This document shows, one piece after another, positions 1 to 8,642 of a DNA stretch of 49,729 nucleotides. The DNA is from Desulfobacteraceae bacterium. GTDB lineage: Bacteria; Desulfobacterota; Desulfobacteria; Desulfobacterales; Desulfosarcinaceae. The DNA lies in contig JAMOUQ010000011.1 of assembly GCA_027068085.1 (NCBI GenBank), forward strand, positions 1-49,729. The letters run 5' to 3'. Each line of letters starts with the position of its first letter. Position 1 is the stretch's first letter. The position numbers and the translations under genes are program-made. The notes beneath the pieces are model-generated. The model was not told the origin of the DNA, made no database searches, and saw only the letters and a list, made by a program, of their open reading frames with translations.

Positions 1-322
1 GCGCGGTCTCGCCATGGGCCATCTGGGACTTTCCCTCGTCAAGGTCCTGAAGTCCCAGGCCCAGCAGGTTGCAGGCGCCGGCAAAACTGAAGCGGGTGCG
101 TGTGGAATTGTCCCTGAACAGGGATATGGCCAGGCCGCTGTCGAAAACCCCGGCCGAAAGATTGTTTTGCCGCATCGCCCGTAAAATTTCGGCCACCTGA
201 AACACGGCGCCGATCTGGCTGTCATCAAAGTCCCAGGTCAACAGAAAGTCATTCAGATACATTGCCCTGCGATCCGGCCGGGCCAATTCCCTGACAAGTT
301 CCTGGATGCCGGTTATATCCAA
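1..322 (-). CDS. ygeW: Knotted carbamoyltransferase, YgeW family (partial, cut by left window edge)
   Basis: The reverse strand reads as the first ~107 residues of an aspartate/ornithine-carbamoyltransferase-type protein. It contains FLLTWDFDD, then the carbamoyl-phosphate-binding signature SLFRDNSTRTRFSFA and the YgeW-like run LGLQDLDEGKSQMAHGE. These match the E. coli YgeW N-terminus nearly residue for residue, from memory of the family. I chose the TTG start at 322 because an AAGGAG box lies 9 nt upstream and it puts FLLTW at residue ~26, close to E. coli YgeW. An in-frame ATG at 358 would add 12 residues but lacks a clear ribosome site. It follows the PLP enzyme gene by about 50 bp and is the last visible gene of the YgeY/TRAP operon. 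In E. coli, ygeW lies with ygeX and ygeY. The substrate is unknown here; moving or phosphorolysing a carbamoyl group of a ureido compound is inference. Confidence 0.9.
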   Translation of the reverse strand, partial: MDITGIQELVRELARPDRRAMYLNDFLLTWDFDDSQIGAVFQVAEILRAMRQNNLSAGVFDSGLAISLFRDNSTRTRFSFAGACNLLGLGLQDLDEGKSQMAHGETA

Positions 323-375
323 TTTGGAGATCTCCTTATCTGTTCGGTCATGAACCATGGTCCCGCGGACACAGC

Positions 376-1836
376 CTACAACAACCCCACCCTTTGGTTG
401 AACTGCCTGATCAGCCCGTCTATCTCGTCCACCTTGTCGAAGGTTCCGTACCAGTAGCTATCGTGATCGTACCACTGGGCGTTCAATTCCCGAACATCTC
501 TCCCCTGCTGTTCTATCCAGGTGAAATACTTCAGGTTGTGAACAGATTTGCGGTCGTAGTAGGTCAGTTCCTTTACCCAGTCGATCGTGGTGGAACCGAG
601 CAACTCCAGGTCCCGCCGGGCATCGGCTTCGGTGTATGGACCGCGCTCCCGGTCGAGTTCGGCCAGCCGGGATTGATAAAGTTGCATTGAATCGGTGGCG
701 ACCGATACCACGTAGTCATCGCCGGTAAGCTCGTTGTACTTGGCAAACTTGATGGCGGCGATGGTATTGCCGATTCCGGAAATCCCCAGCAGGTGCAACC
801 GGCCGATAATTTCTTCGGGAACGCCGGCAGACTTGAGGGTCTTTTTGCCGACTTCTTCGTTGAACAGACGCAGCAGGCGCATTGGCGCTTCGTCATCGAC
901 GGCAATCACGAAATCCGTCTCCTTGCAGTCGTGAACCCACGGCACGTGCTTGTCTCCGATCCCCTCGATGCGGTGATCGCCAAATCCGTTCTGCAGCAGG
1001 GTGGGGCACTGAAGGGCTTCTGCCACTGCCAGTTTCGACCTGGGGTATTTAAGTTTCAGGTAGTAACCGGCGCCGAGGGTTCCTCCGGAACCGGAAGACG
1101 ACACGAACCCGGCAAACCTCTTTCCGGCAGTCAGCAACTGCTCCAGTAATTCTTCCACCGCGCTGCCGGTAACCGCGAAATGCCACAGGGGATTGCCCAG
1201 CTCGTCGAACTGGTTGAATATCTGCAAATCCTGGCCCGAGTTTTTCAGCTCCCAGCACTTGTCGAAAATCTCCTTCACGTTGGACTCGCATCCCGGGGTG
1301 GCAATGACTTCGCCGGCCATCCGGCGGAGCCATTCAAAGCGTTCCCTGGACATGCCTTCGGGCAAAATGGCGATGGCATGGCAGGCCAGCAGGGCCGAGA
1401 TATATGCCCCGCCGCGGCAATAGTTGCCGGTGGACGGCCAGACCGCCTTGGTGCGCTGCGGATCGAACTGTCCGGTCACAAGTCGCGGGACCAGGCAGCC
1501 GAAGGTGGCCCCCACCTTGTGGGAGCCGGTGGGAAACCAGCGCCCGGCAAGCAGGACGATGTTGGCCCGGCATCCGGTCAGCTCCGGCGGAAGCACCAGG
1601 TGATTGACCCCGCCGAACAGTCCGCCAAAGTCTTTCTGCTCGTTCTTCCAGGTGATGCGGTACAAGTTGGCCGGATGGACATCCCACAGCCCGATGGTCT
1701 TCAACTGTTCCTTGATCTTTGAGGGAACGGTTTGCGGGTCCTTCATCATGGAGAATGTCGGCAGGGTGATGCCCTTTTCCCGGCAGTACTCCACGGTTTT
1801 GGCGAGGGTTTCAGGATGAATGGTCAAATCGATCAA
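376..1836 (-). CDS. PLP-dependent fold-type-II enzyme (cysteine synthase-like), 486 aa
   Basis: A PLP lyase/synthase of the tryptophan-synthase-beta fold. The likely Schiff-base lysine is Lys107 in PTGSHKVGATFG. A glycine-rich phosphate loop is SSGSGGTLGAGYY, and PSTGNYCRGGAY resembles the substrate Asn loop. At 486 residues it is longer than O-acetylserine sulfhydrylase (~310) or diaminopropionate ammonia-lyase (~400), with an extra C-terminal region rich in aromatic residues. The start is TTG, with GAGG 8 nt upstream. It sits 15 bp after a threonine-synthase-like gene and ~50 bp before ygeW. In E. coli, YgeX (diaminopropionate ammonia-lyase) occupies the matching place; this protein shares the fold class but is not a YgeX by sequence. 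Its reaction (beta-elimination or replacement on an amino acid) is inferred; the substrate is unknown. Confidence 0.8.
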   Translation of the reverse strand: MIDLTIHPETLAKTVEYCREKGITLPTFSMMKDPQTVPSKIKEQLKTIGLWDVHPANLYRITWKNEQKDFGGLFGGVNHLVLPPELTGCRANIVLLAGRWFPTGSHKVGATFGCLVPRLVTGQFDPQRTKAVWPSTGNYCRGGAYISALLACHAIAILPEGMSRERFEWLRRMAGEVIATPGCESNVKEIFDKCWELKNSGQDLQIFNQFDELGNPLWHFAVTGSAVEELLEQLLTAGKRFAGFVSSSGSGGTLGAGYYLKLKYPRSKLAVAEALQCPTLLQNGFGDHRIEGIGDKHVPWVHDCKETDFVIAVDDEAPMRLLRLFNEEVGKKTLKSAGVPEEIIGRLHLLGISGIGNTIAAIKFAKYNELTGDDYVVSVATDSMQLYQSRLAELDRERGPYTEADARRDLELLGSTTIDWVKELTYYDRKSVHNLKYFTWIEQQGRDVRELNAQWYDHDSYWYGTFDKVDEIDGLIRQFNQRVGLL

Positions 1837-1851
1837 GGCTGATCCTCTCTG

Positions 1852-3027
1852 CTACGGGATATCGTTCATTGAACGGATGGTCTTTGCCGGCATCCGGACC
1901 CCCCTGACGGCGGCGGCCGGGTCTTTGAGGCCATTGCCGGTTGCCAGAACGACAACGGTCGCATCGGCCCGAAGGCTTTTTCTCACCTTCAGAAACCCGG
2001 CAAAGGCGGCCGCGCCGGCAGGTTCGGTGAACAGCCCGGCAGAGCGCGACAGCTCTGCCTGGGCCTTGACAATCATCTCATCGGACACGGTAATGACCCG
2101 CCCGCCGTATTTCCTGAGCTGGCCCAGGGCGTGGAAACCGTTGCGGGGCACATCGACGCGAATCGAGTCGGCAATGGTGCCGGCGGATTTTTTTTCAAAT
2201 CCGCCGCCGGCAAACGCACGGTAAAGGGCATCCGAGTTTTGGGCCTGAACCGAGTAGACAGTGGGAATTGCGCCTATGATTCCAAATTTCCGGAGATCCC
2301 GGAAGCCCTTGTAGACGCCGGACAAAACGCAACCGTCGCCGGTTGCCACAAAGACGTAATCCGGCGCCCTGCGCAACTGTTGATACAGTTCCAGGGAAAC
2401 GGTCTTTTTCCCTTCGGTCGTCATGGGATTGTAGGCGGTGTTCCGGTTCATGCCTCCGCGCTGCCGGGAGTACTCCAGCGACAGGTTGTAGGCATCGTCA
2501 TATGTTCCGGCCACCCGGTAGACCGTCGCCCCGTATTGCAGGGCCTGGACCAGCTTGGCCGGCGGAGCCGATTCCGGAAGGAAAAGCACCACCTTCTGGC
2601 CGGCGGCGGCACCGATTCCGGCCATGGAAGAGCCTGCGTTGCCCGTCGAGGCCAAAACGATATCTCCTATCCGGTGCTTTCTGGCAAACGCCGATACCAG
2701 AAAAGACGCCCGGTCCTTTAAAGAGCCGGTGGGATTGGCGCCGTCGTCCTTGATGTAAAGATAATCGAATCCGAGTTCCCGCCTCAGGTTTTCCGGTTCC
2801 CACAGGGGAGTCCGGCCCACGGGTACGGGCGGAAAGTACTTTGTTTCGACCGGAAGCAGGGACCCGGCGGAAAAGCTGCCGTCTGCCGTTCCATGCAGTT
2901 CGACCTCCAGGACGCCCATCAGGGGCCGGTCTGTGGCCTGATCCCGGCTGCAGCCGGGACATACCATCAGCCGGGGTTCAATTTCGAAGCGCTGCCCGCA
3001 ATTGCTGCAAAGATAGTTGAATTTCAC
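1852..3027 (-). CDS. Threonine synthase-like PLP enzyme with N-terminal zinc ribbon
   Basis: A second fold-type-II PLP enzyme. Counting from the GTG chosen here, Cys7, Cys10, Cys23 and Cys26 form a zinc ribbon, the PLP lysine is Lys104 in PTGSLKDRAS, and STGNAGSSMAG is the substrate Asn loop. The C-terminal ATGNGLKDP is typical of threonine synthases. The reading frame is open to an ATG at 3099, but GTG at 3027 has a GGAG box 9-10 nt upstream and starts the protein just before the zinc ribbon, as in relatives. In this operon with a transporter, a peptidase-like hydrolase and a carbamoyltransferase, a biosynthetic threonine synthase role seems unlikely. A catabolic ammonia-lyase or beta/gamma-elimination role on an imported amino acid is a reasonable guess, not shown by the sequence. 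Confidence 0.8.
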   Translation of the reverse strand: MKFNYLCSNCGQRFEIEPRLMVCPGCSRDQATDRPLMGVLEVELHGTADGSFSAGSLLPVETKYFPPVPVGRTPLWEPENLRRELGFDYLYIKDDGANPTGSLKDRASFLVSAFARKHRIGDIVLASTGNAGSSMAGIGAAAGQKVVLFLPESAPPAKLVQALQYGATVYRVAGTYDDAYNLSLEYSRQRGGMNRNTAYNPMTTEGKKTVSLELYQQLRRAPDYVFVATGDGCVLSGVYKGFRDLRKFGIIGAIPTVYSVQAQNSDALYRAFAGGGFEKKSAGTIADSIRVDVPRNGFHALGQLRKYGGRVITVSDEMIVKAQAELSRSAGLFTEPAGAAAFAGFLKVRKSLRADATVVVLATGNGLKDPAAAVRGVRMPAKTIRSMNDIP

Positions 3028-3168
3028 GCTGCACTTCTCCGCAACGGGATTACCACCAGGCAAAATCCCGGAAATCGGGTTTCTTGCAACACATTCCAAG
3101 TCAGCTTGCCGGCTGCAGCCGATCCGCGCGCAGCCCGGTGCCGCGAACCGGCCGCAGTTTCAGACCGG

Positions 3169-4209
3169 CTATTTCTGCTGAGCCTGTTTGATGGCGTCAA
3201 GGAAGGCATCGAGCATATCTTTGCCTTCGGCGCCGAACTTCTTGATGATCAGCTTCTTGACCGGCTCGATGGATACCGCCTTGAAACGGGCCTTTTGCTC
3301 GGCGGTCAGGGCGTTGATCTGCATATCCTTGGCCAGGGCCGGCAACCCGCGGTCCGAAGCCTCGATGATACGGCCCATGCCGCGCCCGGCAACGATGGCG
3401 GATCTGGCGGCATAGCTGATGACGTTCTTTTCGTCTTCGCTGAGGCTGTTCCAGAATTTTCCGTTTACCACCCATACATAGGGCGCAAAAAGATGGCCGG
3501 TCAGGGTCAGGTACTTCTGCACTTCCTGGAACTTGGCAAAAGCAATGATCGGAATCGGGTTCATCTGACCATCGGCAACACCTGTCTGCAGGGCGGTGTA
3601 GACTTCCGACCAGGCAATGGCGGCCGGCTGCCCGCCCAGGGCGCTGATGATGGCCTTGTGGGTATCCAGTCCCATGGTTCTGATCTTAAGGCCTTTCATG
3701 TCTTCCGGACTGCGGATGGGGCGCTTGGAGTTGGTAATGTGAAAAAATCCGCCGGAATCACCGAAACCAAGAACATGCATGCCGGTCTTTTTCTCGATGT
3801 CGGCCGCCATCTTCCTGCCGAATGGTCCGTCAAACACCTCGTAGGTCACACTGATGTTGGGAAAGGCAAACGGAATGTCGAGAACTCCGATGAGCGGGTA
3901 TACCGAGGCGAATCCGCCCACGGAGTGAATACCGGACTCGATCACGCCGGCTTTGACCTGCTGCAGAACATCCTTGTCCTTGCCCAGCTGGCCATTGGGG
4001 AAAGTCTGGACTTTGAGCGAGCCGTTGGTTCCGGATTCCACCAGGCTCTTGAACACCGTTGCCATGGCACCGGTGGGATTGTCAAACGGATCATCCTTGT
4101 TGAGATGATGCAGTTTGATGGTTTTCGCAGCCACGGCCGTGCCGCTGATGCTGACAATGGCGAAAACCGCAACCGCCAGGATCGACAAACTCTTTGTGAC
4201 AGCCTTCAT
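3169..4209 (-). CDS. dctP: TRAP transporter solute-binding protein (DctP family)
   Basis: A periplasmic substrate-binding protein of a tripartite ATP-independent transporter. It has an N-terminal signal peptide (basic start, hydrophobic core, cleavage near AVAA-KT around residue 28). The DctP pattern follows: GQLGKDKDVLQQVKAG, then the ligand-site region ~residues 160-185 with KIRTMG, whose arginine usually salt-bridges a carboxylate of the ligand, and SEVYTALQTGVADGQMNP. The ATG is preceded by AAGGAGG. It is transcribed after dctQ-dctM and before the two PLP enzymes, so its ligand is probably the compound those enzymes attack. A carboxylate-containing ligand (amino or ureido acid) is inferred from the family and the conserved arginine. 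Confidence 0.93.
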   Translation of the reverse strand: MKAVTKSLSILAVAVFAIVSISGTAVAAKTIKLHHLNKDDPFDNPTGAMATVFKSLVESGTNGSLKVQTFPNGQLGKDKDVLQQVKAGVIESGIHSVGGFASVYPLIGVLDIPFAFPNISVTYEVFDGPFGRKMAADIEKKTGMHVLGFGDSGGFFHITNSKRPIRSPEDMKGLKIRTMGLDTHKAIISALGGQPAAIAWSEVYTALQTGVADGQMNPIPIIAFAKFQEVQKYLTLTGHLFAPYVWVVNGKFWNSLSEDEKNVISYAARSAIVAGRGMGRIIEASDRGLPALAKDMQINALTAEQKARFKAVSIEPVKKLIIKKFGAEGKDMLDAFLDAIKQAQQK

Positions 4210-4300
4210 TGTTGACCTCCTTGCTACTTTGCCGCAGGTTTATAAAGAATCCACATTCATCGGAAAGCGGATTTGTTACAGCTGTTCCTGGTGCCCACGG

Positions 4301-5584
4301 TCACATGCCTCTCAACAGATTCGGAATAAACATGGTCAGGTTGTCCCAGTAGGCAACGATGAAAAGCACTATCAGCTCCACCGCCAGAAAAGGGATCAGG
4401 GCCACACTGATCCGCTCGATCTTTTCCCCGGTCACCGATGACAGCACAAAGAGGCAGGCGCCCACAGGCGGTGTCATCAGGGATATATTCAGCGCCAGCA
4501 CGATCATTATTCCGGCATGCACCGGGTCCATTCCGATCTTGGCGGTCAGCGGGGCCAGCACCGGCGCCAGGATGATCAGGGCGGCGTTGATGTCCATGAA
4601 CATCCCGATAACCAGAAGAAGCAGAAGTATCAGGCCGATGATGACGTCGGGATTGCTCGATAAAAAAAGAAAGAAATCAGCGATCTTCTGGGGGATCTGC
4701 ATGAAGGTCATCCACCAGCTGAGGATCGAGGCGCTGGCGATGATCAGGAACACGATTCCGGTGATCCGCGCCGTGCGGATCAGCATGTCTACTATGTCTG
4801 AAAATTTCAAGGCCCGGTAGACCGCCACGCTGATGAAAAGGGCGTAAAACACGGCAATGGCTGCGGCCTCGGTGGGAGTGACGATACCGAAAAGGATTCC
4901 TCCCAGGATGATCCCGGGCATGACGATGGCCAGAAAGCTCGACTTGAAGGCCCATAAAATTCGCATGAGGCTGAAGCCGTGCCTGCTCTTGGGCAGGTTG
5001 AGCCGCTTGCCCAGGGCGGCGATGACGGCCATGCAAAGCAGGCAGATCAGAAGGCCCGGCAGAATCCCGGCGGCAAACAGGCCGGCAATCGACACTCCCA
5101 TGAGGGATCCGTAAATAACCATCAGGTTCGACGGCGGGATGGTCGGGCCGATGATGGAACCGGCAACGGTCACGGCGCAGGAAAACGGCCGGGAGTATCC
5201 TTCCTTTACCATGGCCGGTACCAGGGTGTTGCCGAAAGCCGCCGTGTCGGCCACCGCCGCCCCGGTCATTCCGGCAAAAAGCACCGAGGCGATCATGTTC
5301 GAGTGGGCCAGGCCTCCGCGGGTATAGCCGATGAGGGCGTCGGCAAAAGCCGCCAGCTTTTCGGTTATGCCCGAGCGGTTCATGATCTCACCGGCCAGGA
5401 TAAAAAACGGCATGGCCATGAAGGTGAAAAGGTCGAGCCCTTCGAAATAGCGTTTGGGCGCCATCATAAGGAAGTTTTCACCGCCGATCTGGACCAGTCC
5501 GACTATGCCGGCAACCCCCAGTGTCACGCCGATCGGCAACCCGATCAGCATGAAGAAAAAAAACAGAACCAGCACCAGAATCAT
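4301..5584 (-). CDS. dctM: TRAP transporter large permease subunit (DctM family)
   Basis: A 427-residue polytopic membrane protein with about 12 hydrophobic segments and the DctM signatures: N-terminal FFFFMLIGLPIGVTLGVAG, GGLAHSNMIASVLFAGMTG, GPTIPPSNLMVIYG and C-terminal MTPPVGACLFVLSSV. It forms the ion-coupled translocation path of the TRAP system in the inner membrane. Its ATG overlaps the dctQ stop in an ATGA arrangement, which implies translational coupling. It is followed by dctP after ~90 bp. Length and motifs are normal for the family. Confidence 0.95.
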   Translation of the reverse strand: MILVLVLFFFFMLIGLPIGVTLGVAGIVGLVQIGGENFLMMAPKRYFEGLDLFTFMAMPFFILAGEIMNRSGITEKLAAFADALIGYTRGGLAHSNMIASVLFAGMTGAAVADTAAFGNTLVPAMVKEGYSRPFSCAVTVAGSIIGPTIPPSNLMVIYGSLMGVSIAGLFAAGILPGLLICLLCMAVIAALGKRLNLPKSRHGFSLMRILWAFKSSFLAIVMPGIILGGILFGIVTPTEAAAIAVFYALFISVAVYRALKFSDIVDMLIRTARITGIVFLIIASASILSWWMTFMQIPQKIADFFLFLSSNPDVIIGLILLLLLVIGMFMDINAALIILAPVLAPLTAKIGMDPVHAGIMIVLALNISLMTPPVGACLFVLSSVTGEKIERISVALIPFLAVELIVLFIVAYWDNLTMFIPNLLRGM

Positions 5585-6102
5585 GGCACACCTGCCTGTC
5601 GGAAAGCGCGGCTGTCCGGCCGGTCCGGGCTGCGGAGCATGGCGGCGAAAATCTGGAAAGCTGTCAAAGCCGAAGACACAGGTACAGCCGCAAACGGTAC
5701 CAGCATGTTCATGCCGAAAATAGTGGCATACTGGGTCTTGCCTGCCAGGGTGGTGCCCACTCCGTAGTAAGTGAGAAACAGAAAGAAAGCCAGACTGAGA
5801 ATATCGAGAATGACCAGCAGCGCCCGCGCGGCCTTTTGCGGCATGAACTGACGGACCAGGTCCAGGCCGATGTGCTCCCGGTAATAGGCTCCACAGGAAA
5901 CGGCCAGCAGGGCGGACCAGATCATCAGGTACCTGGAGAATTCCTCGGTCCAGGTGGCGCCGAGTTCCAGCAAATAGCGCTCAACCACCCCGAACCAGAT
6001 CACAACGACCATCGTCCCCACCAGCAGGGCGCACACCCGCTCAACCAGCCAGTTCACACGGAAGGCAATAGCCTGAAGTCTTTTTCTTTTTTCAGGGTTC
6101 AT
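5581..6102 (-). CDS. dctQ: TRAP transporter small permease subunit (DctQ family)
   Basis: A 173-residue protein with four predicted membrane helices and the DctQ hallmark WTEEFSRYLMIWSALLA (about residues 51-67), followed by a short EHIG-type motif. It partners the DctM permease in the inner membrane. It overlaps dctM by 4 bp (ATGA). The upstream ygeY-like gene ends about 160 bp before it, a gap in which I see no gene. The order Q-M-P is common in the family. Confidence 0.92.
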   Translation of the reverse strand: MNPEKRKRLQAIAFRVNWLVERVCALLVGTMVVVIWFGVVERYLLELGATWTEEFSRYLMIWSALLAVSCGAYYREHIGLDLVRQFMPQKAARALLVILDILSLAFFLFLTYYGVGTTLAGKTQYATIFGMNMLVPFAAVPVSSALTAFQIFAAMLRSPDRPDSRAFRQAGVP

Positions 6103-6264
6103 CCTTTTCTCCCGTCAGAGCAGACCGCCACTCTGAAACGGAGTGATTTTGGCTGCTCCCGCCCGGCCGCAGCAATAAAAACAGGCAGGCGGCAGTGTTT
6201 CCAAAGCTCCCCCTTAATGTTGGAGCCTTTCCCGTTGCGAAGCACGCGGTTCTGCCCGAAACGG

Positions 6265-7476
6265 TCAATCCGTGTATTTTGCCACGTATATCGACGGAAT
6301 GACCGCATACATGGCAGCCGCCCGGACCAGCTCGCTTTTCCAGGTCCGCTCGTTGGGAGCGTGGGCCTGATCTTCATGGCCGGGCCCGAAACCGATACAG
6401 GGGATTCCGCAACGTCCCATGATCGAAACGCCATTGGTGGAAAAAGTCCACTTGTCGACAACCGGTTCTGAACCGAACAGCGCTGCATAGGAATCAACAA
6501 GGGTTTTGCAAACCGGATGATCTTCTTCGAGAACCCATGCCGGAAAATAGCACTCGGTCGGGTATACCAGGCCGGTATAAGAGGGGCGGTCGTAATCGTA
6601 CATGGATATTTCCGCTCCGAATTTCTTCACCGCGGGAAGCCGTCTGATCTCTTCCAGGGCACCTTGCCAGGTTTCACCACGTGTGAGCCGCCGGTCGACC
6701 GAGACGGTACAACTGTCGGCAACCGCACAACGGGAAGGAGAAGTGAAAAAGATCTCTGTAACCGTCAGTGATCCCTTGCCAAGAAAAGGATCGTCTTTCA
6801 GCCGGCCGTGAAGTTCCTGTAACTCGCCGAGAATCCGGGCCATTTTGAAAATCGCGTTATCGCCGCGCTCAGGGGCCGAACCGTGGGCGCTCACCCCCCC
6901 GACCGTCACTTTTATCTCCATCCTGCCCCGCTGTCCGCGATGTATCCGGCAACAAGTCGGTTCGGTGCAGACAACGAACTCGGGCCTGATCCGGCTTTCT
7001 TCGATAATATACTGCCAGCACAACCCATCACAGTCTTCTTCCTGGACCGTTCCGGTAACCAGCAATGTGTAATCTGCTTCCAAGCCCAGGTCCTTTATTA
7101 TCCTGCCGGCGTAAACCATGGAGGCCATGCCGCCTTCCTGGTCGCTGGTTCCGCGCCCGACGATGACTTCCTCGTCCTCGTATCCCCTGAAAGGATCGTG
7201 TTCCCAGTTGTCAGGATTGCCCACCCCCACGGTATCGACATGCGCATCCATGGCAACCAGATGCCGGCCCGAACCAATATAACCCAGCACGTTTCCCATG
7301 GGATCGATCTCTACCCTGTCAAAACCGACCTGCTCCATTTCCTTTTTGATACGCTGAATTACCTCGCCTTCCCGGCCGCTTTCGCTGGGAATGGCCACCA
7401 TCTCCCGCAAAAACTTCGCCATCGCCGGCCCGTATTCTTCGGCCCTGCCGATAACCTGTTTGAAATCGATCTGCAT
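6265..7476 (-). CDS. ygeY: M20 metallohydrolase of the YgeY family
   Basis: A 403-residue M20/ArgE/DapE-type zinc hydrolase, closely similar over its length to E. coli YgeY as remembered. Metal-site motifs are visible: [35 protein letters not shown] (catalytic Glu pair), CTEPT and a C-terminal [11 protein letters not shown] with the last histidine ligand. The dimerisation insertion ([19 protein letters not shown]) is present. An AAGGTG box precedes the ATG. The family probably cleaves an amide or ureido bond of an amino-acid derivative; the true substrate is not known to me. YgeY and YgeW genes tend to travel together near selenium-dependent hydroxylase loci, and both are in this operon. Confidence 0.93.
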   Translation of the reverse strand: MQIDFKQVIGRAEEYGPAMAKFLREMVAIPSESGREGEVIQRIKKEMEQVGFDRVEIDPMGNVLGYIGSGRHLVAMDAHVDTVGVGNPDNWEHDPFRGYEDEEVIVGRGTSDQEGGMASMVYAGRIIKDLGLEADYTLLVTGTVQEEDCDGLCWQYIIEESRIRPEFVVCTEPTCCRIHRGQRGRMEIKVTVGGVSAHGSAPERGDNAIFKMARILGELQELHGRLKDDPFLGKGSLTVTEIFFTSPSRCAVADSCTVSVDRRLTRGETWQGALEEIRRLPAVKKFGAEISMYDYDRPSYTGLVYPTECYFPAWVLEEDHPVCKTLVDSYAALFGSEPVVDKWTFSTNGVSIMGRCGIPCIGFGPGHEDQAHAPNERTWKSELVRAAAMYAVIPSIYVAKYTD

Positions 7477-7535
7477 CTTTCACCTTAAGCCGTATGATCC
7501 GCCCGGCCCGGATCGCCGGACAATATTGTTTTCGT

Positions 7536-8225
7536 TCAGTTGCCGGAAAGCTCCTGTTTTTCCTTCGGTGTCGATCTGAGACGTTCGAGGCTGGCAACCC
7601 AGTTGGCCCTTATCATCTTCAACGAACGGTCCAGGTCCCCTGATCGCATGGCCTCCAGCATCTGGTTGTGCTCCCTTACCGAGTCGGCGGCCCTGAAACA
7701 GGCGTCGAAATAGAATACCTCCATCCGGCGGTGCTTTATCTTGAGGTCCATCAGGATTCCGACCAGACTGGGGTTTTCCGATCTCTGGATGTAAACGTCA
7801 TGGAAACCGGCATCGGCCTTGGAGGCTTCCACCGGGTCTCGCTCCTTAATTGCTTTTGCAAGCCTGGCGTTGGCCCGTTGCATGGCCTTGAACTGTCTTT
7901 CCCCCAGATTTGGAAAAGCCATCAAAAGAGCCAGTTCCTCCAGGGTCCAGATAATGGGATATATCTGCTCGGCCTCCTGTACCGAAACTTCGGCCACCCG
8001 GGTCCACCGGTTGGCGGCCGTCTCGACAAGGGCCTTGTCCTCCAGGCGCTTGATGGCTTCCCGTACCGGGGTCCGGCTGACACCGATGTATTCTGCAAGC
8101 TCCGTGTCCACCAGTTTTTCCCCCGGCCGCAATACTCCTTCCATGATCCAGTTGAGCAAAGTATGATAGACTTCATCCCGCATGAAAGTCCGGTTTATTT
8201 TCCTCGTTCTGCTGGGTATGGGCAT
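7536..8225 (-). CDS. GntR-family transcriptional regulator, FCD subfamily
   Basis: A 229-residue regulator. The N-terminal winged helix-turn-helix (residues ~15-80) carries the GntR signature GVSRTPVREAIKRLEDKALV. The C-terminal all-helical FCD ligand domain has the metal-ligand pattern D/H-H-H (ADAGFHDVY, REHNQML). FCD regulators usually sense small organic acids and repress the operon they head. It is the first gene of the minus-strand operon, ~60 bp before ygeY, and an inverted repeat at 8320-8345 upstream is a plausible operator. The ATG at 8225 has AAGGA 11 nt upstream; an internal ATG at 8183 would cut the poorly conserved N-terminus. Confidence 0.9.
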   Translation of the reverse strand: MPIPSRTRKINRTFMRDEVYHTLLNWIMEGVLRPGEKLVDTELAEYIGVSRTPVREAIKRLEDKALVETAANRWTRVAEVSVQEAEQIYPIIWTLEELALLMAFPNLGERQFKAMQRANARLAKAIKERDPVEASKADAGFHDVYIQRSENPSLVGILMDLKIKHRRMEVFYFDACFRAADSVREHNQMLEAMRSGDLDRSLKMIRANWVASLERLRSTPKEKQELSGN

Positions 8226-8319
8226 CGCGCTTTCATCCTTCCGGCCTTTCGGCGGGCTTGCAGACCGCCTCTTTGGCCTTCCATCGGCTTCAACACAGTT
8301 TCGATCACGATACTGGGTT

Positions 8320-8345
8320 GTGATATATTACATATTACATATCAC
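8320..8345. promoter_or_regulatory. Putative operator upstream of the GntR gene
   Basis: A 7-bp perfect inverted repeat, GTGATAT and ATATCAC, separated by 12 bp of AT-rich sequence (ATTACATATTAC). It lies 95-120 bp upstream of the GntR/FCD start in an otherwise GC-rich region. Spacing and AT content suit a dimeric winged-helix regulator. Binding is inferred. Confidence 0.45.
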
Positions 8346-8473
8346 TGTCAACGGCCTTGGCCGGAACCTCAAAAAGGCAGATCACCGGCCGAGGGGCGCA
8401 CCTGACCGGCACCGGTCCGGCCGCCATCGGCGGAACAGTTTACATGATTTCTGGATATTTACAGAAAGCATCT

Positions 8474-8517
8474 GCACCAGGGCCGGCATGCCTTGGCAGG
8501 CATTCCGGCCCTGGTGC
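8474..8517. terminator. Long GC-rich hairpin in the non-coding gap 8226-8642
   Basis: A 13-bp perfect stem (GCACCAGGGCCGG with CCGGCCCTGGTGC) closes a loop that itself holds a short ATGCC/GGCAT repeat. No long T-run follows on either strand. It lies about 130 bp after the last gene of the bam-etf operon (minus strand) and upstream of the GntR operon, so it probably ends or attenuates bam-etf readthrough. Apart from this hairpin and the operator-like repeat at 8320-8345, I see no gene in the 417-bp gap. Confidence 0.45.
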
Positions 8518-8642
8518 AAGAACGATCGGGTATTTTCTATGAGTAAACGGTCATCCCCAAAAGGCAGGACGTGCAAAAGCAGACTGCGGGGCTCCGTTGC
8601 TGAAGATATTTACCGCATGCCGGGCGGGTTTGCAAAAAGCAA

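Noticed and set aside
376-1836. Naming the 486-residue PLP enzyme YgeX (diaminopropionate ammonia-lyase)
   Set aside because: Its motifs and length differ from YgeX (about 400 residues). Only the fold class and neighbourhood agree.
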